Shown here: positions 8,055-18,109 of the stretch, one piece after another | Layout of the letters: every line of letters begins with the position of its first letter | Position numbering within the stretch: position 1 is the stretch's first letter | NCBI RefSeq assembly: GCF_017833255.1 | Contig: NZ_JAFIBU010000001.1 | Location: forward strand, 1,984,001-2,048,000 | Direction of reading: 5' to 3' | Origin: Paenibacillus sp. PvR098 | GTDB lineage: Bacteria > Bacillota > Bacilli > Paenibacillales > NBRC-103111 | DNA: 64,000 nt | Made by a program: the position numbers and the translations under genes | Notes under the pieces: generated by a model | Seen by the model: the letters and a program-made list of their open reading frames with translations, nothing else | Databases searched by the model: none | What the model was told of the DNA's origin: nothing

Positions 8055-9044
8055 TTACATATGAAATAAGTTTTTCGCGTTAATAGACTCAATTTTCCGA
8101 ATATCCTGTTCACTAAGACCCGCTGTTCTAATCTTCCCGCAAGGATCGGGGTCCCCCATGCTGAAAGGCTGATCCGTTCCGAGCAGCAGATGGTCCGCCC
8201 CTGCAATTTCCGCAAGGTAGCTTAAAGCTGGAGAAAAATGTGTGATGGTATCAAAATAAAGAAGCTGAAAATATTCTAAAGGTCCTTTCTTAGCTATACT
8301 TCTTGACTCCTCATGAGCCTCATAAGTATGCTGAAGACGACCAATTTGATAAGGCAAATATCCACCCGCATGGAGGAGAATTACTTTTAGATCCGGAAAC
8401 CTGTCAAACACGCCACCAAGAATTAAGTATCCACCAGCAATCGTAGTATCATATGGATAGCCGATCGCGGCACGCATATAAAATCTACGGACACGCTCCT
8501 CGCCGGCTACGTGTAAAGGATGAACAAGCACGGGAACATGAAGACGGACGGCCTCCTCCCAAAAAGGATCAAATGATGGATCATCTAATTCCTTTCCTGC
8601 AATATTTGAGGCTATCATAACAGAACGAAATCCAAGATTGGAAACAGCATATTCAAGTTCCCTTGCAGCCAGTTCTCCATCTTGCAAAGGAACCGTGGCC
8701 ATACCAGAAAATAGTCCATTTTTTTCCTTTAAGTCCTCAGCCAATGCCTCATTGAGAAGCCGGCTCCATTTCGCTCCCTGCTCCGAAGGCAATTCATAAC
8801 CAAATAGATCAGGCCAGGTCGATAATACTTCATGACCCACTCCTTGACGAAGCATTCGTTGCTCACGATCTTCCAAGTCTATAATGGATGGAAAGAACGG
8901 ACGAATGATCTCACCGTAAGCAAACTCAATAAATTCTTTACCCTCTTTATTCACTTGCAGTTTTGCACCATAAGGAGCGGGATGTTCCCGAATAACCTTT
9001 AGCGCTCTAGGGGTCACATAGTGTGCATGAATATCAGTTACCAT
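8055..9044 (-). CDS. ACMSD-like amidohydrolase-family decarboxylase
   Basis: A metal-dependent TIM-barrel protein of the amidohydrolase superfamily, closest to the 2-amino-3-carboxymuconate-6-semialdehyde decarboxylase group, which removes non-oxidative CO2 from aromatic or muconate acids. Of 329 residues, the metal site is visible as DIHAHYVTP (residues 4-12), VLVHPLH (near 173), LLHAGGYLPY (near 224) and LLLGTDQPF (near 291). The family mark YFDTITH is also present. Its start overlaps the end of the upstream large hydroxylase subunit by 11 bases, suggesting coupled translation. A decarboxylase after two ring hydroxylations fits a pyridine-carboxylate route. Hydrolase activity is the alternative. 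Confidence 0.85.
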   Translation of the reverse strand: MVTDIHAHYVTPRALKVIREHPAPYGAKLQVNKEGKEFIEFAYGEIIRPFFPSIIDLEDREQRMLRQGVGHEVLSTWPDLFGYELPSEQGAKWSRLLNEALAEDLKEKNGLFSGMATVPLQDGELAARELEYAVSNLGFRSVMIASNIAGKELDDPSFDPFWEEAVRLHVPVLVHPLHVAGEERVRRFYMRAAIGYPYDTTIAGGYLILGGVFDRFPDLKVILLHAGGYLPYQIGRLQHTYEAHEESRSIAKKGPLEYFQLLYFDTITHFSPALSYLAEIAGADHLLLGTDQPFSMGDPDPCGKIRTAGLSEQDIRKIESINAKNLFHM

Positions 9045-11397
9045 CTGTTTTCTCTTCTCCCTTCGTTTTCTTTAATAGTTTCCATAATTTAAACGGAGAC
9101 ACAGGTGTTTCTGTGGTATAGATACCAAATGAAGACAATGCATCGTCAATGGCCGAATTGATGACCGCGGGCACAGGCACTACTCCACCTTCGCCACAGC
9201 CCTTTACCCCTTCAGGATTATTTGGATCAGGTGATTCCATATGCCCCAGTTGGATATCAGGTACTTCCATAGAGGTGGGAATCATATAATCCATATACGT
9301 AGCAGTCAGCACCTGTCCATTATTATCGTGAATCATTTCTTCATAGATCGCATTGCCCAATCCCTGGGCTACTCCTCCAATTACCTGTCCTTTTACAATC
9401 ATAGGATTCAGTACTTTTCCGCAGTCGTCTACGACAATATATCGATGAACCTTGATCGCAGCTGTTGAAGGATCTACCTCTACAATCGCTGCATGAGTTC
9501 CATTCGCAAACGTAAGGGCTGACGGATAATAATAGAAGCTTTCTTCTAATCCCGGTTGAAAATCATCCGGCAAATGCGATCCTTCAGGGAGATGACGTTG
9601 TGTTGATCTTGAAGGATCGACTGAGATCATGGCAATTTTTTGTAAAGAAACATTTCTATCCGGGTCATTCTTCACTTGGATCATTCCTTCTACAATGTCC
9701 AAATCCATTGGATCGGCTTGCAGAACCAATCCTCCTAATTTTAAAGCTTTGTCCCGTACCTTAAGAGCCGCACCACTTACTGCGTTTCCTCCTGCTACCG
9801 CTACTCGGCTTGCCCAGGTTCCTACTCCATACTCTATGGCGCCTGTGTCACCCCCCACCACCTTTACATCATCAAAAGATACGCCAAGTCGTTCCGCACA
9901 CACTTGAGCGAGTGTGGTCTCATGGCCTTGCCCTTGAGAACCGGCTCCGGTAGAAACGGTGACTTTTCCGGTTACGGGATCTACCTTCACTTTAGCCCCC
10001 TCAAACGGACCAAGACCTGCCATCTCAATATAATTGGCTAATCCAATTCCCAGATAACGTCCTTCTTTCCGATAATCCTCCTTAAGTTTTTGAAACTCGT
10101 TATAATCAATCATGTCTAATGCTTGTTGAAAAGCCTGCGGATAATCTCCGCTATGGTAGATCATCTTGCGGCCATCTCTTGAAAAAAGTCCGGTATCATA
10201 AGGCATTTCTTTCGTATGGATCAAGTTGCGCAGTCTTATCTCCGCTTTATCGAGACCAAGCTGTTCGGCTGCAAGATCCAACAACCGCTCTATCACAAAA
10301 ACTCCTTGTGGTCGACCTGCTCCCCGATATGGCGCAACAGGTGTCTTATTGGTGTAGACACAGGTCATTTGCGCGTAGAAATTAGGAACTTTGTAAGGGC
10401 CAGGAATGGTGATGGCTGTAGTATAAGGAACTACAATGCCAAACGGGGTATATGCCCCGTTGTCCGCAAGGAAATGATCACGTACGGCGAGAATCTTCCC
10501 ATCCTTCGTCAGAGCCATTTCAGCTTCGTGCCACTGATCGCGCTCCTGATAAGAAGCCATTAAATCTTCCATTCGATCACCGACCCATTTTACAGGTCTC
10601 CCCAACTGGAGCGCTAGCCACGGCACTAGAATTTCCTCCGGGTACAGGCGATTTTTCGCTCCAAAACCACCGCCGACATCGGGTGCGATCAATCTGACTT
10701 GTTGCTCCTCCAATCCTAGAAATCCTACGATTAGCCGACGAATCGTATGAACCGATTGAGTGCTGTCCCAAATGGTCAAATTCCCCAAGGTATCGGGAAT
10801 AGCCAACACTCCTCTCGATTCCATGGGTTGCACACTACACCGCCCTATGCGAAATTTGGAACGGATAACTACGTCAGCATTGGCGAACGCGGATTGTGCA
10901 TCACCTGTTTTCTCTATAATCATTGCTGCAGTATTGGAGCCAACTTCCATATGAAGAAGAGGAGCATCAGCTTTTAACGCGTCTTCCGGATTTCCAACTA
11001 CCGGCAGCGCATCGTATTCAATATCAATGAGTTCGAGCGCATCCTCCGCAATATACCGACTGGTTGCCACAACGACTGCAACCGGTTCTCCGACATAATT
11101 AACTTTATCCTTAGCAAGAGGATAAGGCGTTTCGGATCGCAATGCGGGATGTGGAACCAGCATTGGTAATTTTTTACCCATTGCACCCAACTGTTCAAAT
11201 GAGACAGCTGCTATCACTTCAGGAAATTGTTTTGCTTTTGTCAAATCTATTTTCACAATTCGGGCATGGGCATGGGGACTGCGCAGTACAGCCATATGAA
11301 GTGCATTCTTGGATTCTATATCCGCTAAATATCGACCGTTGCCGGTAATAAGTCGTAAATCTTCTTTGCGAGGCAATGCTTTACCTAAATAACGCAT
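9034..11397 (-). CDS. Molybdenum hydroxylase large subunit 1 (xanthine dehydrogenase/CoxL family)
   Basis: The molybdopterin-binding catalytic subunit of a xanthine-oxidase-family hydroxylase; it adds oxygen from water to a C-H next to a ring nitrogen or to an aldehyde. Its 787 residues show VGGGFGAK (near 242), APYRGAGRPQ (near 357), GSQGQGHETT (near 489) and GCGEGGVVP with the catalytic Glu (near 734). The YRGAGRP loop replaces the cysteine-containing YRCSFR of true CO dehydrogenase, so CO is not the substrate. ATG at 11397 has AGGAGG. It follows coxS copy 1 by 29 bases and overlaps the decarboxylase. It is a diverged paralog of the subunit at 12004-14346. Confidence 0.93.
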   Translation of the reverse strand: MRYLGKALPRKEDLRLITGNGRYLADIESKNALHMAVLRSPHAHARIVKIDLTKAKQFPEVIAAVSFEQLGAMGKKLPMLVPHPALRSETPYPLAKDKVNYVGEPVAVVVATSRYIAEDALELIDIEYDALPVVGNPEDALKADAPLLHMEVGSNTAAMIIEKTGDAQSAFANADVVIRSKFRIGRCSVQPMESRGVLAIPDTLGNLTIWDSTQSVHTIRRLIVGFLGLEEQQVRLIAPDVGGGFGAKNRLYPEEILVPWLALQLGRPVKWVGDRMEDLMASYQERDQWHEAEMALTKDGKILAVRDHFLADNGAYTPFGIVVPYTTAITIPGPYKVPNFYAQMTCVYTNKTPVAPYRGAGRPQGVFVIERLLDLAAEQLGLDKAEIRLRNLIHTKEMPYDTGLFSRDGRKMIYHSGDYPQAFQQALDMIDYNEFQKLKEDYRKEGRYLGIGLANYIEMAGLGPFEGAKVKVDPVTGKVTVSTGAGSQGQGHETTLAQVCAERLGVSFDDVKVVGGDTGAIEYGVGTWASRVAVAGGNAVSGAALKVRDKALKLGGLVLQADPMDLDIVEGMIQVKNDPDRNVSLQKIAMISVDPSRSTQRHLPEGSHLPDDFQPGLEESFYYYPSALTFANGTHAAIVEVDPSTAAIKVHRYIVVDDCGKVLNPMIVKGQVIGGVAQGLGNAIYEEMIHDNNGQVLTATYMDYMIPTSMEVPDIQLGHMESPDPNNPEGVKGCGEGGVVPVPAVINSAIDDALSSFGIYTTETPVSPFKLWKLLKKTKGEEKTDGN

Positions 11398-11426
11398 ATT
11401 ACGTTCCTCCTACTAAAGAATATTAA

Positions 11427-11969
11427 TCAAATTCCTGCCGGGTGCTCGGCCTGTACAGTACATTGATCTGTCTCACTTATTTTATCTTTACTGAGCATCT
11501 CTGCTGCCATTTCTACGGCATCGACGATATTTTGATACCCGGTACATCGACATAGATTCCCTGAAATCCCTTCCCTGATTTCTTCACGGCTCGGATGAGG
11601 GTTCTCCTCAAGAAAATGGCAGGCCGATATAAGAAACCCTGGAGTGCAGAATCCACACTGCAGACCGTGTTTTTCTCTGAAGGCCTCCTGCAGCGGATGA
11701 AGGGTACCATCCGCATTCGACAATCCTTCTACGGTTAGGATTTTGGCTTGATTGGCTTGGACGCCAAAAACCAGACATGACCGCACAGGCCTCTCGTCCA
11801 TCATCACCGTACACGCCCCGCAAATTCCGTGCTCACAGCCCACATGTGTTCCCGTTAAGCCAAGCTCATCCCGAAGAACATCAGACAATAGCATTCTGGG
11901 TTCAACCGATAAGCTATGCTCCTTACCATTGACGGTAACTGTTATATTGTTCAAGTTATTCTGCGTCAC
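11427..11969 (-). CDS. [2Fe-2S] small subunit of molybdenum hydroxylase, copy 1 (CoxS-like)
   Basis: The electron-transfer subunit carrying two [2Fe-2S] clusters. The N-terminal plant-type cluster site is GCEHGICGACT plus a later RSC; the C-terminal site is QCGFCTPGF and GNLCRCTGY. The start is GTG at 11969 with GGAGGTG six bases upstream, giving 180 residues. The gene lies between the two large-subunit genes. Over about 175 residues it differs from the copy at 19049-19582 at only about five positions, and the DNA match extends through the ribosome site, so one is a recent duplicate or the two are kept alike by gene conversion. The last residues (EHPAGI) differ from copy 2. Confidence 0.93.
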   Translation of the reverse strand: MTQNNLNNITVTVNGKEHSLSVEPRMLLSDVLRDELGLTGTHVGCEHGICGACTVMMDERPVRSCLVFGVQANQAKILTVEGLSNADGTLHPLQEAFREKHGLQCGFCTPGFLISACHFLEENPHPSREEIREGISGNLCRCTGYQNIVDAVEMAAEMLSKDKISETDQCTVQAEHPAGI

Positions 11970-11985
11970 CGTTACACCTCCATAA
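11448..11985 (-). repeat. Near-identical coxS duplication, copy 1
   Basis: About 540 bases, from GGCCTGTACAG at the 3' end of the gene to the ATTATGGAGGTGTAAC leader, match 19061-19600 almost base for base. Flanking DNA on both sides is unrelated. Confidence 0.9.
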
Positions 11986-12003
11986 TATTGCACAATGTTA
12001 TGA

Positions 12004-14346
12004 TCAAATCTTTCCCTCCGCAAAAGCTGCCGCCTCTTGTTTTCTAAATTGCTCTTTGAGATATGATGGTTTCACAGGAATATTCTCTACTCGAATACCA
12101 TGATCACGCAGTGCATCTTGGACTGCAGACTGGATTACTGCAAGTACTGGAATACTGCCGCTTTCACCGGTACCTTTTATACCTAATGGATTTAGCGGGG
12201 ATGGGGTCTCAATATGGTGCAGATTGCATTCCGGCATCTCATTAGCCGTAGGCACAATATAATCCATTAAAGTGCTCGTTAATAACTGACCATCGCTATC
12301 ATATACGACCTCTTCATATAACGCATTTCCTATACCGTTCGAAATGCCTCCAAGGGTCTGCCCCGTCACAATCATAGGATTCAATATCGTTCCGCAATCA
12401 TGTACCCCTGCATAATTTAAAACTTTGATCTTAAAGGTTTCCGGATCTACTTCTACAACGGCCATATCTGCCATGGAGGTAATGGCCGCTCCCTGAGGTG
12501 CAAAATAATCAGTCACCTCTAAGCCAGGTGCAACCGGGAGATCAAAAGTCGTTCCAGGAAAAATTCCTCTTGCCTCGTGGGCCAATTGCCCTAAGGAAAT
12601 CCTAGTCTTGCTATCTCCTTTTAATTGAACAAATCCTTCACTTAGTTCAAGGCTGTCAACAGGGGAACTTAATTTGTGAGCTGCGATTTTTAACGCTCTT
12701 TCCTTCACACCTTGAGCTGCTTTGTAAATAGCGGTACCTACAATAGTAGCAATCCTGCTAGCGAATGTTCCTGTACCATAAGGAAATGTTCCTGTGTCCC
12801 CTTCTCTTAAGGTTATTCTTTCAATAGGAACACTCAAAACTTCAGCAGCAACCTGCGCTAACGATGTTTCGTGACCTTGACCCTGATTGGAAGCACCGGT
12901 AAAGATCGTCACTTCACCAGTATATTCTACGCGAACTGTTGCTCCCTCATAGGAACCGAAAGCTGTACTTTCAATTGAGAAAGCGGTACCAATCCCTATA
13001 TTGCGGCCTTGCTTGCGGTATTCTTCTTTAAGTTGAATCCACCGGTCATACTCGCCTTCTTTCTTTACTACATCGAAAAGCTTTTGATAATTTCCGCTAT
13101 CGTATATCTGGGGTCTCCCATCTCGAGAAATTAGGCCGCTGTTATAAGGAAACTCATGATGCTGAATCAAATTTTTTCGTTTAATTTCCATTGGGTCCAT
13201 ACCTAGTTGAAATGCTGCTTCATCTAACAGTCGATTTAAGATCAATGCGGCTTGCGGCCTTCCGGCTCCTCGAAATGGTGCTAGTGGAACGGTATTCGTA
13301 TATAGCACTCGAACATCACATAAGTAATTTGGGACTTTATAAGGACCGGGGATTAATGTTGAAGTGATTATAGGAACTATAATACCCCATGGTACATAGG
13401 CGCCAGTATTGGCCAAGATACTATCGGTTAAGGCTATAATTTTGCCATCTTCTGTTACACCTAGTGAAGCTTCATGGATTTGTTCACGTTCGTGGACAGA
13501 ACTCATCATATGCTCCATGCGATCTTCAAGCCACCTTACAGGGGCCTCCACTTTCATCGACGCCCAGGCAACCAATAAGTCTTCTACATAAAAAGGAGCC
13601 TTAGCGCCGAACGCCCCTCCAACGTCCGGTGCAATAACCCGAACCTGATGTTCGGATAGATTCAGGGATTCTGCCAGGATCCTGCGCATTTCATGTTGAC
13701 TCTGAGTAGTAGCATATACTTCTAATGTTGGCTCACTTTTATGATTATTCCATATAGCCAGCATTCCTCTCGTTTCAATAGGTAAACAACTTACTCTTCC
13801 AATTTTAAATCGCTGCTTCACAACTACTGCTGCATTTTTCATAGCCGCTTCTGCATCGCCGATACTCTGCTGAAATTGAGCAGCCTGATTAGACTGCAGA
13901 TGTTCATGTGCCAACGGCGAATCTGGACGAACCGCATCCTCCAGATGGGCAACGGCAGGCAGTTTTTGATAATCCACTTTAATTAAGTCCAAGGCATCTT
14001 CTGCAATATAACGAGAGCTCGCAATCACCATGGCAATCGGTTCGCCAACATGATGAATAGTAGAGTTGAGTGGCTGTTGAGTAATAGGAATTAGACTCGG
14101 ATATGGGAAGAGAAAAGGGAGGGAGGGAAGTTCCCCTCCATCATCAGGACCGAACACGGCTATAACACCCGGTAAACGACGAGCTTGTTCTAAATCAATA
14201 CTTTGAATTCGAGCATGGGCGTGTGGGCTTCTCAAAAAAGCTGCACTTAATGTACCCTCGATTTTAATATCACCTATATAACGTCCATTTCCCCGGAGCA
14301 GCCTCGGATCAATCTTTCGTTTGATTGACTTCCCTATATATTTCAT
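12004..14346 (-). CDS. Molybdenum hydroxylase large subunit 2 (xanthine dehydrogenase/CoxL family)
   Basis: The second molybdopterin catalytic subunit in the cluster, about 780 residues from the ATG at 14346 behind GAGAGGTGAAGG. Motifs are VGGAFGAK (near 245), APFRGAGRPQ (near 359), NQGQGHETS (near 490) and GTGESGSIP with the catalytic Glu (near 726). It is clearly paralogous to subunit 1, with the same start pattern (GKxxxRKxDxRLxxGNGRY), but diverged across the whole length, so the two probably hydroxylate different substrates or different ring positions. It lies upstream of coxS copy 1 and downstream of the branched-chain-type ABC transporter genes. Confidence 0.93.
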   Translation of the reverse strand: MKYIGKSIKRKIDPRLLRGNGRYIGDIKIEGTLSAAFLRSPHAHARIQSIDLEQARRLPGVIAVFGPDDGGELPSLPFLFPYPSLIPITQQPLNSTIHHVGEPIAMVIASSRYIAEDALDLIKVDYQKLPAVAHLEDAVRPDSPLAHEHLQSNQAAQFQQSIGDAEAAMKNAAVVVKQRFKIGRVSCLPIETRGMLAIWNNHKSEPTLEVYATTQSQHEMRRILAESLNLSEHQVRVIAPDVGGAFGAKAPFYVEDLLVAWASMKVEAPVRWLEDRMEHMMSSVHEREQIHEASLGVTEDGKIIALTDSILANTGAYVPWGIIVPIITSTLIPGPYKVPNYLCDVRVLYTNTVPLAPFRGAGRPQAALILNRLLDEAAFQLGMDPMEIKRKNLIQHHEFPYNSGLISRDGRPQIYDSGNYQKLFDVVKKEGEYDRWIQLKEEYRKQGRNIGIGTAFSIESTAFGSYEGATVRVEYTGEVTIFTGASNQGQGHETSLAQVAAEVLSVPIERITLREGDTGTFPYGTGTFASRIATIVGTAIYKAAQGVKERALKIAAHKLSSPVDSLELSEGFVQLKGDSKTRISLGQLAHEARGIFPGTTFDLPVAPGLEVTDYFAPQGAAITSMADMAVVEVDPETFKIKVLNYAGVHDCGTILNPMIVTGQTLGGISNGIGNALYEEVVYDSDGQLLTSTLMDYIVPTANEMPECNLHHIETPSPLNPLGIKGTGESGSIPVLAVIQSAVQDALRDHGIRVENIPVKPSYLKEQFRKQEAAAFAEGKI

Positions 14347-14406
14347 TCCTTCACCTCTCAATAGTAGTGTTCATTTTTCTCTTGGTTTCTAAGATCATCT
14401 TACAAT

Positions 14407-15669
14407 CTAATCGAGTTTAAATTCACTAGCCGGGAAGAACTCTACTTGCTGCAATCCCCCGTTTTTCACTTCTAATAGAGCAAAGGAAGAAGCAACATTG
14501 CCAAATTCATTGAAATCTACTGGCCCAGATGCGCCTTCGTAATTAATGTCATTACCGTTCTTTAACTCTTTCATTGCGTCTGCAAAGCTATTAGCCACTA
14601 CACCTGGAGGATTAGCTACCTTAGCAATATTGTCATTGACGGCTTTACCACTTGCTTCACCCCCGGCTTCAATGGCCAGCGCAATCAACATGATCATGTC
14701 ATAAGCGTTAGTATCATACATTCCTGCCCCTGGAGGAAATCCAAACTTAGTCTCAAAGTCGGTTCTAAATCTAGTATACGATTCAAGTTTAATATCCTCT
14801 GCCGGCACAACCCCCATCATGCCTTCTGAAACATCTTTGCCGATGGCATTGATAAGGTCAGGGGATAGAAGCTCTGTACTTACCACCCATTGCCAACCGT
14901 AATTTTGCTGATACTCTTGTTTGAAAATAACTGTTCCGGCAGTAATTCCACCAAAGAAATAAACTAATTTAGGCTTTGAAGCCGCTATTTTTTTCAGCTC
15001 ACCTTGGTATGTGTTTTGTCCTGGATTGAAGGTCACAGTGGAAACGATTTTACCGCCTTTTTCTTCGAAAGTTTTCTCGAAGGATTCGGCATTTGCCTGA
15101 GCGCCTTCTACATTTTCCACCATAATAGCTATTTCGTTATATCCTTTATCTAAAAGTATTTCTGCACTTACCAATCCATTCAAAGTGTCCGAGGGGGCGG
15201 TCCGAAACGCATAATCCCCACCTTTGTTATCAAACTCTGGGGTGCCTGCATTGTGCCCAAAAACTGGAACTTGTCTGTTTTTCGCATCCTTGAGCAGTGC
15301 CATTATTCCGTCTGATTCTGTTCCAACAACAGAAACAACCGAATTGATATTCACCAATTTTTGAAAACCCTGAATCGAGCCTTCCACACTACTGTGGTTA
15401 TCCTCATTAATTAATTTGATCATTCGCCCATTGAGTACCCCACCAGACTTATTGATCTCCTCCACTGCTAATTGAGCTGCTTTAAAGTTCTCCTCAGTCC
15501 ATGGTGCATAATCCCCAGTAAAACCGCCCAAATAACCGATTGAAATATCGCCTGCCTTACTCTCGGAAGTAGTGGTGGAATTGTTATTCCCAGAAGGAGG
15601 AGCCGAGCATGCCGCAGAAAGAACTATCACCATTAAAATAATAATGACCCTAGTAAGTTTATTTTTCAT
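14407..15669 (-). CDS. ABC transporter substrate-binding lipoprotein, branched-chain amino acid (LivK) family
   Basis: The extracytoplasmic receptor for the adjacent LivHMGF-type ABC importer. 420 residues with a lipoprotein signal, MKNKLTRVIIILMVIVLSAAC, followed by a Ser/Thr/Asn-rich linker. The mature protein starts ISIGYLGGFTGDYAPW and continues with AAQLAVEEINKSGGVLNGR, the type I periplasmic-binding signature, and later SVVGTESDGIMALL. Members of this group often bind amides, urea or aromatic acids rather than amino acids. It is the last gene of the transporter set, 14 bases after livF, and 60 bases before the large hydroxylase subunit 2, which suggests the cargo is the pathway's substrate. 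Confidence 0.92.
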   Translation of the reverse strand: MKNKLTRVIIILMVIVLSAACSAPPSGNNNSTTTSESKAGDISIGYLGGFTGDYAPWTEENFKAAQLAVEEINKSGGVLNGRMIKLINEDNHSSVEGSIQGFQKLVNINSVVSVVGTESDGIMALLKDAKNRQVPVFGHNAGTPEFDNKGGDYAFRTAPSDTLNGLVSAEILLDKGYNEIAIMVENVEGAQANAESFEKTFEEKGGKIVSTVTFNPGQNTYQGELKKIAASKPKLVYFFGGITAGTVIFKQEYQQNYGWQWVVSTELLSPDLINAIGKDVSEGMMGVVPAEDIKLESYTRFRTDFETKFGFPPGAGMYDTNAYDMIMLIALAIEAGGEASGKAVNDNIAKVANPPGVVANSFADAMKELKNGNDINYEGASGPVDFNEFGNVASSFALLEVKNGGLQQVEFFPASEFKLD

Positions 15670-15683
15670 TTACTTATCCCCCT

Positions 15684-16391
15684 TTAATGGTGTGTTCCTA
15701 AGAATAAGCCTTCTAAATCTTCATTTTCCATAATTTCTTTCCCTTTATACTCAGCCCTAATCTGACCGGAATCCATTAAATAAACTCTATCGACATGCCG
15801 TAAAACCTGAAGCGGATTCTCTTCGACCACCCAAATAATGGTTGTTCCGCTCTTCCTGATCTGAACAATTAAGTCTACCAATCCAGCAATAATTTGTGGT
15901 GCTAACCCTGTTGTAGGTTCATCGAGTAACAGCAGTTTGGGCTTTACAATGAGTGCGCTAGCGAGTGCTAACATTTGCCTTTGCCCTCCGCTTAGTGTCC
16001 CAGCATATTGTCCCATACGATTTTTAAGGTCTGGAAATAGATCCAATGTCTCTTGAATAGCACTTTTTGGTTTTTTTAATGTATAGGCTCCCATTAGGAG
16101 ATTCTCTTCAACTGTTAACTCAGCAAACACATTTTTTCTTTGTGGAACATACCCCAAACCAAGCTTGGAGAGTTTACTAGGATCCATGCTGCTAACTGCT
16201 TCTCCTTGAAAAGTAATTTCACCCTTTATCGTAGGTAAAAGCCCCGTTATGGTATCCATTAGCGTTGATTTCCCTGCGCCATTAGGTCCAATGATACCAA
16301 TCATTTCCCCTGTCTCAACATGAAGATCCACTCCATGTAAAACATGAATTTTGCCGTATCCGGAAGTTAACCCCTTCACATTAAGAAGCAT
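15684..16391 (-). CDS. livF: Branched-chain-type ABC transporter ATP-binding protein LivF
   Basis: One of the two ATPases of the importer. 235 residues with Walker A GPNGAGKST (near 36), LSGGQRQMLALASAL signature and Walker B LLLLDEPTTGL; the late switch His is replaced in VVEENPLQVL, as is usual in LivF. Its ATG at 16391 overlaps the livG stop by 11 bases, which implies coupled translation. It is followed closely by the binding-protein gene. Confidence 0.95.
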   Translation of the reverse strand: MLLNVKGLTSGYGKIHVLHGVDLHVETGEMIGIIGPNGAGKSTLMDTITGLLPTIKGEITFQGEAVSSMDPSKLSKLGLGYVPQRKNVFAELTVEENLLMGAYTLKKPKSAIQETLDLFPDLKNRMGQYAGTLSGGQRQMLALASALIVKPKLLLLDEPTTGLAPQIIAGLVDLIVQIRKSGTTIIWVVEENPLQVLRHVDRVYLMDSGQIRAEYKGKEIMENEDLEGLFLGTHH

Positions 16392-17154
16392 CGTGTTCAG
16401 CCTCCCCTAAATAGACAGACTTAACTAAAGGATTATTAGCTACTTCCTGCGGGGTACCGCTAGCAATAATTTCACCATGTGCTAAAACATACATACGATC
16501 GCAAATTTCCATAATAAAACCTAAGTTATGATCAATAATTAAAAATGTCATCCCTTGTTGACGAAGAATTTGAATATGCTCTACCAATTTCTCCAGCATT
16601 GCAGGGTTGATTCCTGAAGCAGGCTCATCTAACATTAATAATTTTGGATCTAACATTAATTGCCGGCTAATTTCTAGTAATCTTAGCTCTCCGGCACTGA
16701 GATTGGCTGCCAGTTCATTTCGTTTGTCATAAAGGTTAATTTTCTTTAATAAATCTATAGCTTTTTCATAATTTTCTCTCTCTCTGTCTATGACCTCACG
16801 ATGCTGAAAAATGGAATGAGATATTCTCTCTCCTTTGTGAGAAGGAACAACCAATAAATTATCTAAACAACTCAAATTTGGAAAACCTATCGGTGTCTGG
16901 AATGTCTTGACGATTCCTGATCGAGCAATTTCTTGAGTGGATAACCCCGAAAGAGAACGGTTCATGAATATTACTTCCCCTTGATTATAAGGGGTTGTAT
17001 AACTAATCATATTAAATAAAGTGGTTTTTCCCGCTCCATTGGGTCCGATTAAACCAATAATTTCGCCTTCTTTAATCTCTAACGAAACATCTTTAACCGC
17101 TTGAACACCGCCGAAGCTTTTACTTAAACGACTGACTTTTAGAATGAAAATCAA
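16381..17154 (-). CDS. livG: Branched-chain-type ABC transporter ATP-binding protein LivG
   Basis: The second ATPase of the importer, with Walker A GPNGAGKTT, signature LSAGELRLLEISRQL, Walker B LLMLDEPASGI and IDHNLGFIMEICDRM. The start is unclear. The frame runs back to an ATG at 17178 without a ribosome site, inside livM. A GGGAG lies directly before TTG 17154 and nine bases before an ATT at 17145, which would give the family-typical N-terminus ILKVSRLSKSFGG. TTG 17154 is used here as a compromise. In every case it overlaps the 3' end of livM. Confidence 0.88.
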   Translation of the reverse strand: MIFILKVSRLSKSFGGVQAVKDVSLEIKEGEIIGLIGPNGAGKTTLFNMISYTTPYNQGEVIFMNRSLSGLSTQEIARSGIVKTFQTPIGFPNLSCLDNLLVVPSHKGERISHSIFQHREVIDRERENYEKAIDLLKKINLYDKRNELAANLSAGELRLLEISRQLMLDPKLLMLDEPASGINPAMLEKLVEHIQILRQQGMTFLIIDHNLGFIMEICDRMYVLAHGEIIASGTPQEVANNPLVKSVYLGEAEHDAS

Positions 17155-18109
17155 CTCCCTTATTAGAAAAATTTCCATTAAAAAGTTTCATTCTAGTCTC
17201 TACCGATGGTATCTTCTCTGATAAAATGCCTTGCGGACGAAACCGTAAAACAAAAACCAGCATGAATCCGATAACTACCCATCTAAGGGATGCCAAAACC
17301 ACGGCCATATCTGGTGAAACCTGAAAAAAGCGTGTGAATTCCTGTACAAAGATAAGAACGATAGCTCCTATGACAGCCCCTTTATTGTTTCCGATTCCAC
17401 CGATTACTAAAGCAGTCCAAACCGTAAAAGTGATAGTGGATGTAAACATGCTCGGTAATATAATCGAACTGTACCAAACATAGATTGCACCAACGATCCC
17501 TACAAACATATTCGTTAGAATAAATATTTTCAATTTTGTTCTATAAATGTCTTTTCCAATCGATAAGGTGGCTGATTCGTTCTCACGAATAGCTCGCATT
17601 AATCTCCCCAAGGGTGAATATGTCAAACGTTGTGCCAACCAAAAGTAGATAGCAAGTATCACTAAAACCAATACAGTAAAAAAGAAGATATAGTTTATTC
17701 CGCTAAAATAACTCTCGAATGGCTTTGGAAGACCATAAAAACCTATATTACCATTGGTTAACCATTTTTCATTTGTAATGACTTGGCGGATTACTTCTGC
17801 AAAAGCAAACGTTGTGATCAGCAAATATTCTTTTTTTAAACGTAAGGAAGGTAGACCGACAATTAATCCTGCTACCCCTGAAGCAATAGCTGCTGCCAAC
17901 AGACCAACCCATATGGGCATGCCTAATCCTAATGTCCCAGGCTGATCTAGTGTAACTAGTGTGTATGTATATGCGCCAACTGCTAAAAAACCAGCGACTC
18001 CCAAGTTCCATAATCCCAAAAAACCGGAATCAATATTGAGCGTCAAGCTCAGCATGGCATAAATTCCTGCCAAGGCAAGCAATCCCGCAATAAATAATAG
18101 CCACTCCAT
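17120..18109 (-). CDS. livM: Branched-chain-type ABC transporter permease LivM
   Basis: An integral membrane permease of 329 residues with about nine hydrophobic segments. Family marks include LSLTLNIDSGFLGLWNLG near the N-terminus, GLIVGLPSLRLKKEYLLITT and GLIGAIYVWYSS-type segments in the second half. The ATG at 18109 shares one base with the livH stop (TGATG) and is served by GGGGGAAG inside the end of livH, so the two are translationally coupled. Confidence 0.93.
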   Translation of the reverse strand: MEWLLFIAGLLALAGIYAMLSLTLNIDSGFLGLWNLGVAGFLAVGAYTYTLVTLDQPGTLGLGMPIWVGLLAAAIASGVAGLIVGLPSLRLKKEYLLITTFAFAEVIRQVITNEKWLTNGNIGFYGLPKPFESYFSGINYIFFFTVLVLVILAIYFWLAQRLTYSPLGRLMRAIRENESATLSIGKDIYRTKLKIFILTNMFVGIVGAIYVWYSSIILPSMFTSTITFTVWTALVIGGIGNNKGAVIGAIVLIFVQEFTRFFQVSPDMAVVLASLRWVVIGFMLVFVLRFRPQGILSEKIPSVETRMKLFNGNFSNKGVDFHSKSQSFK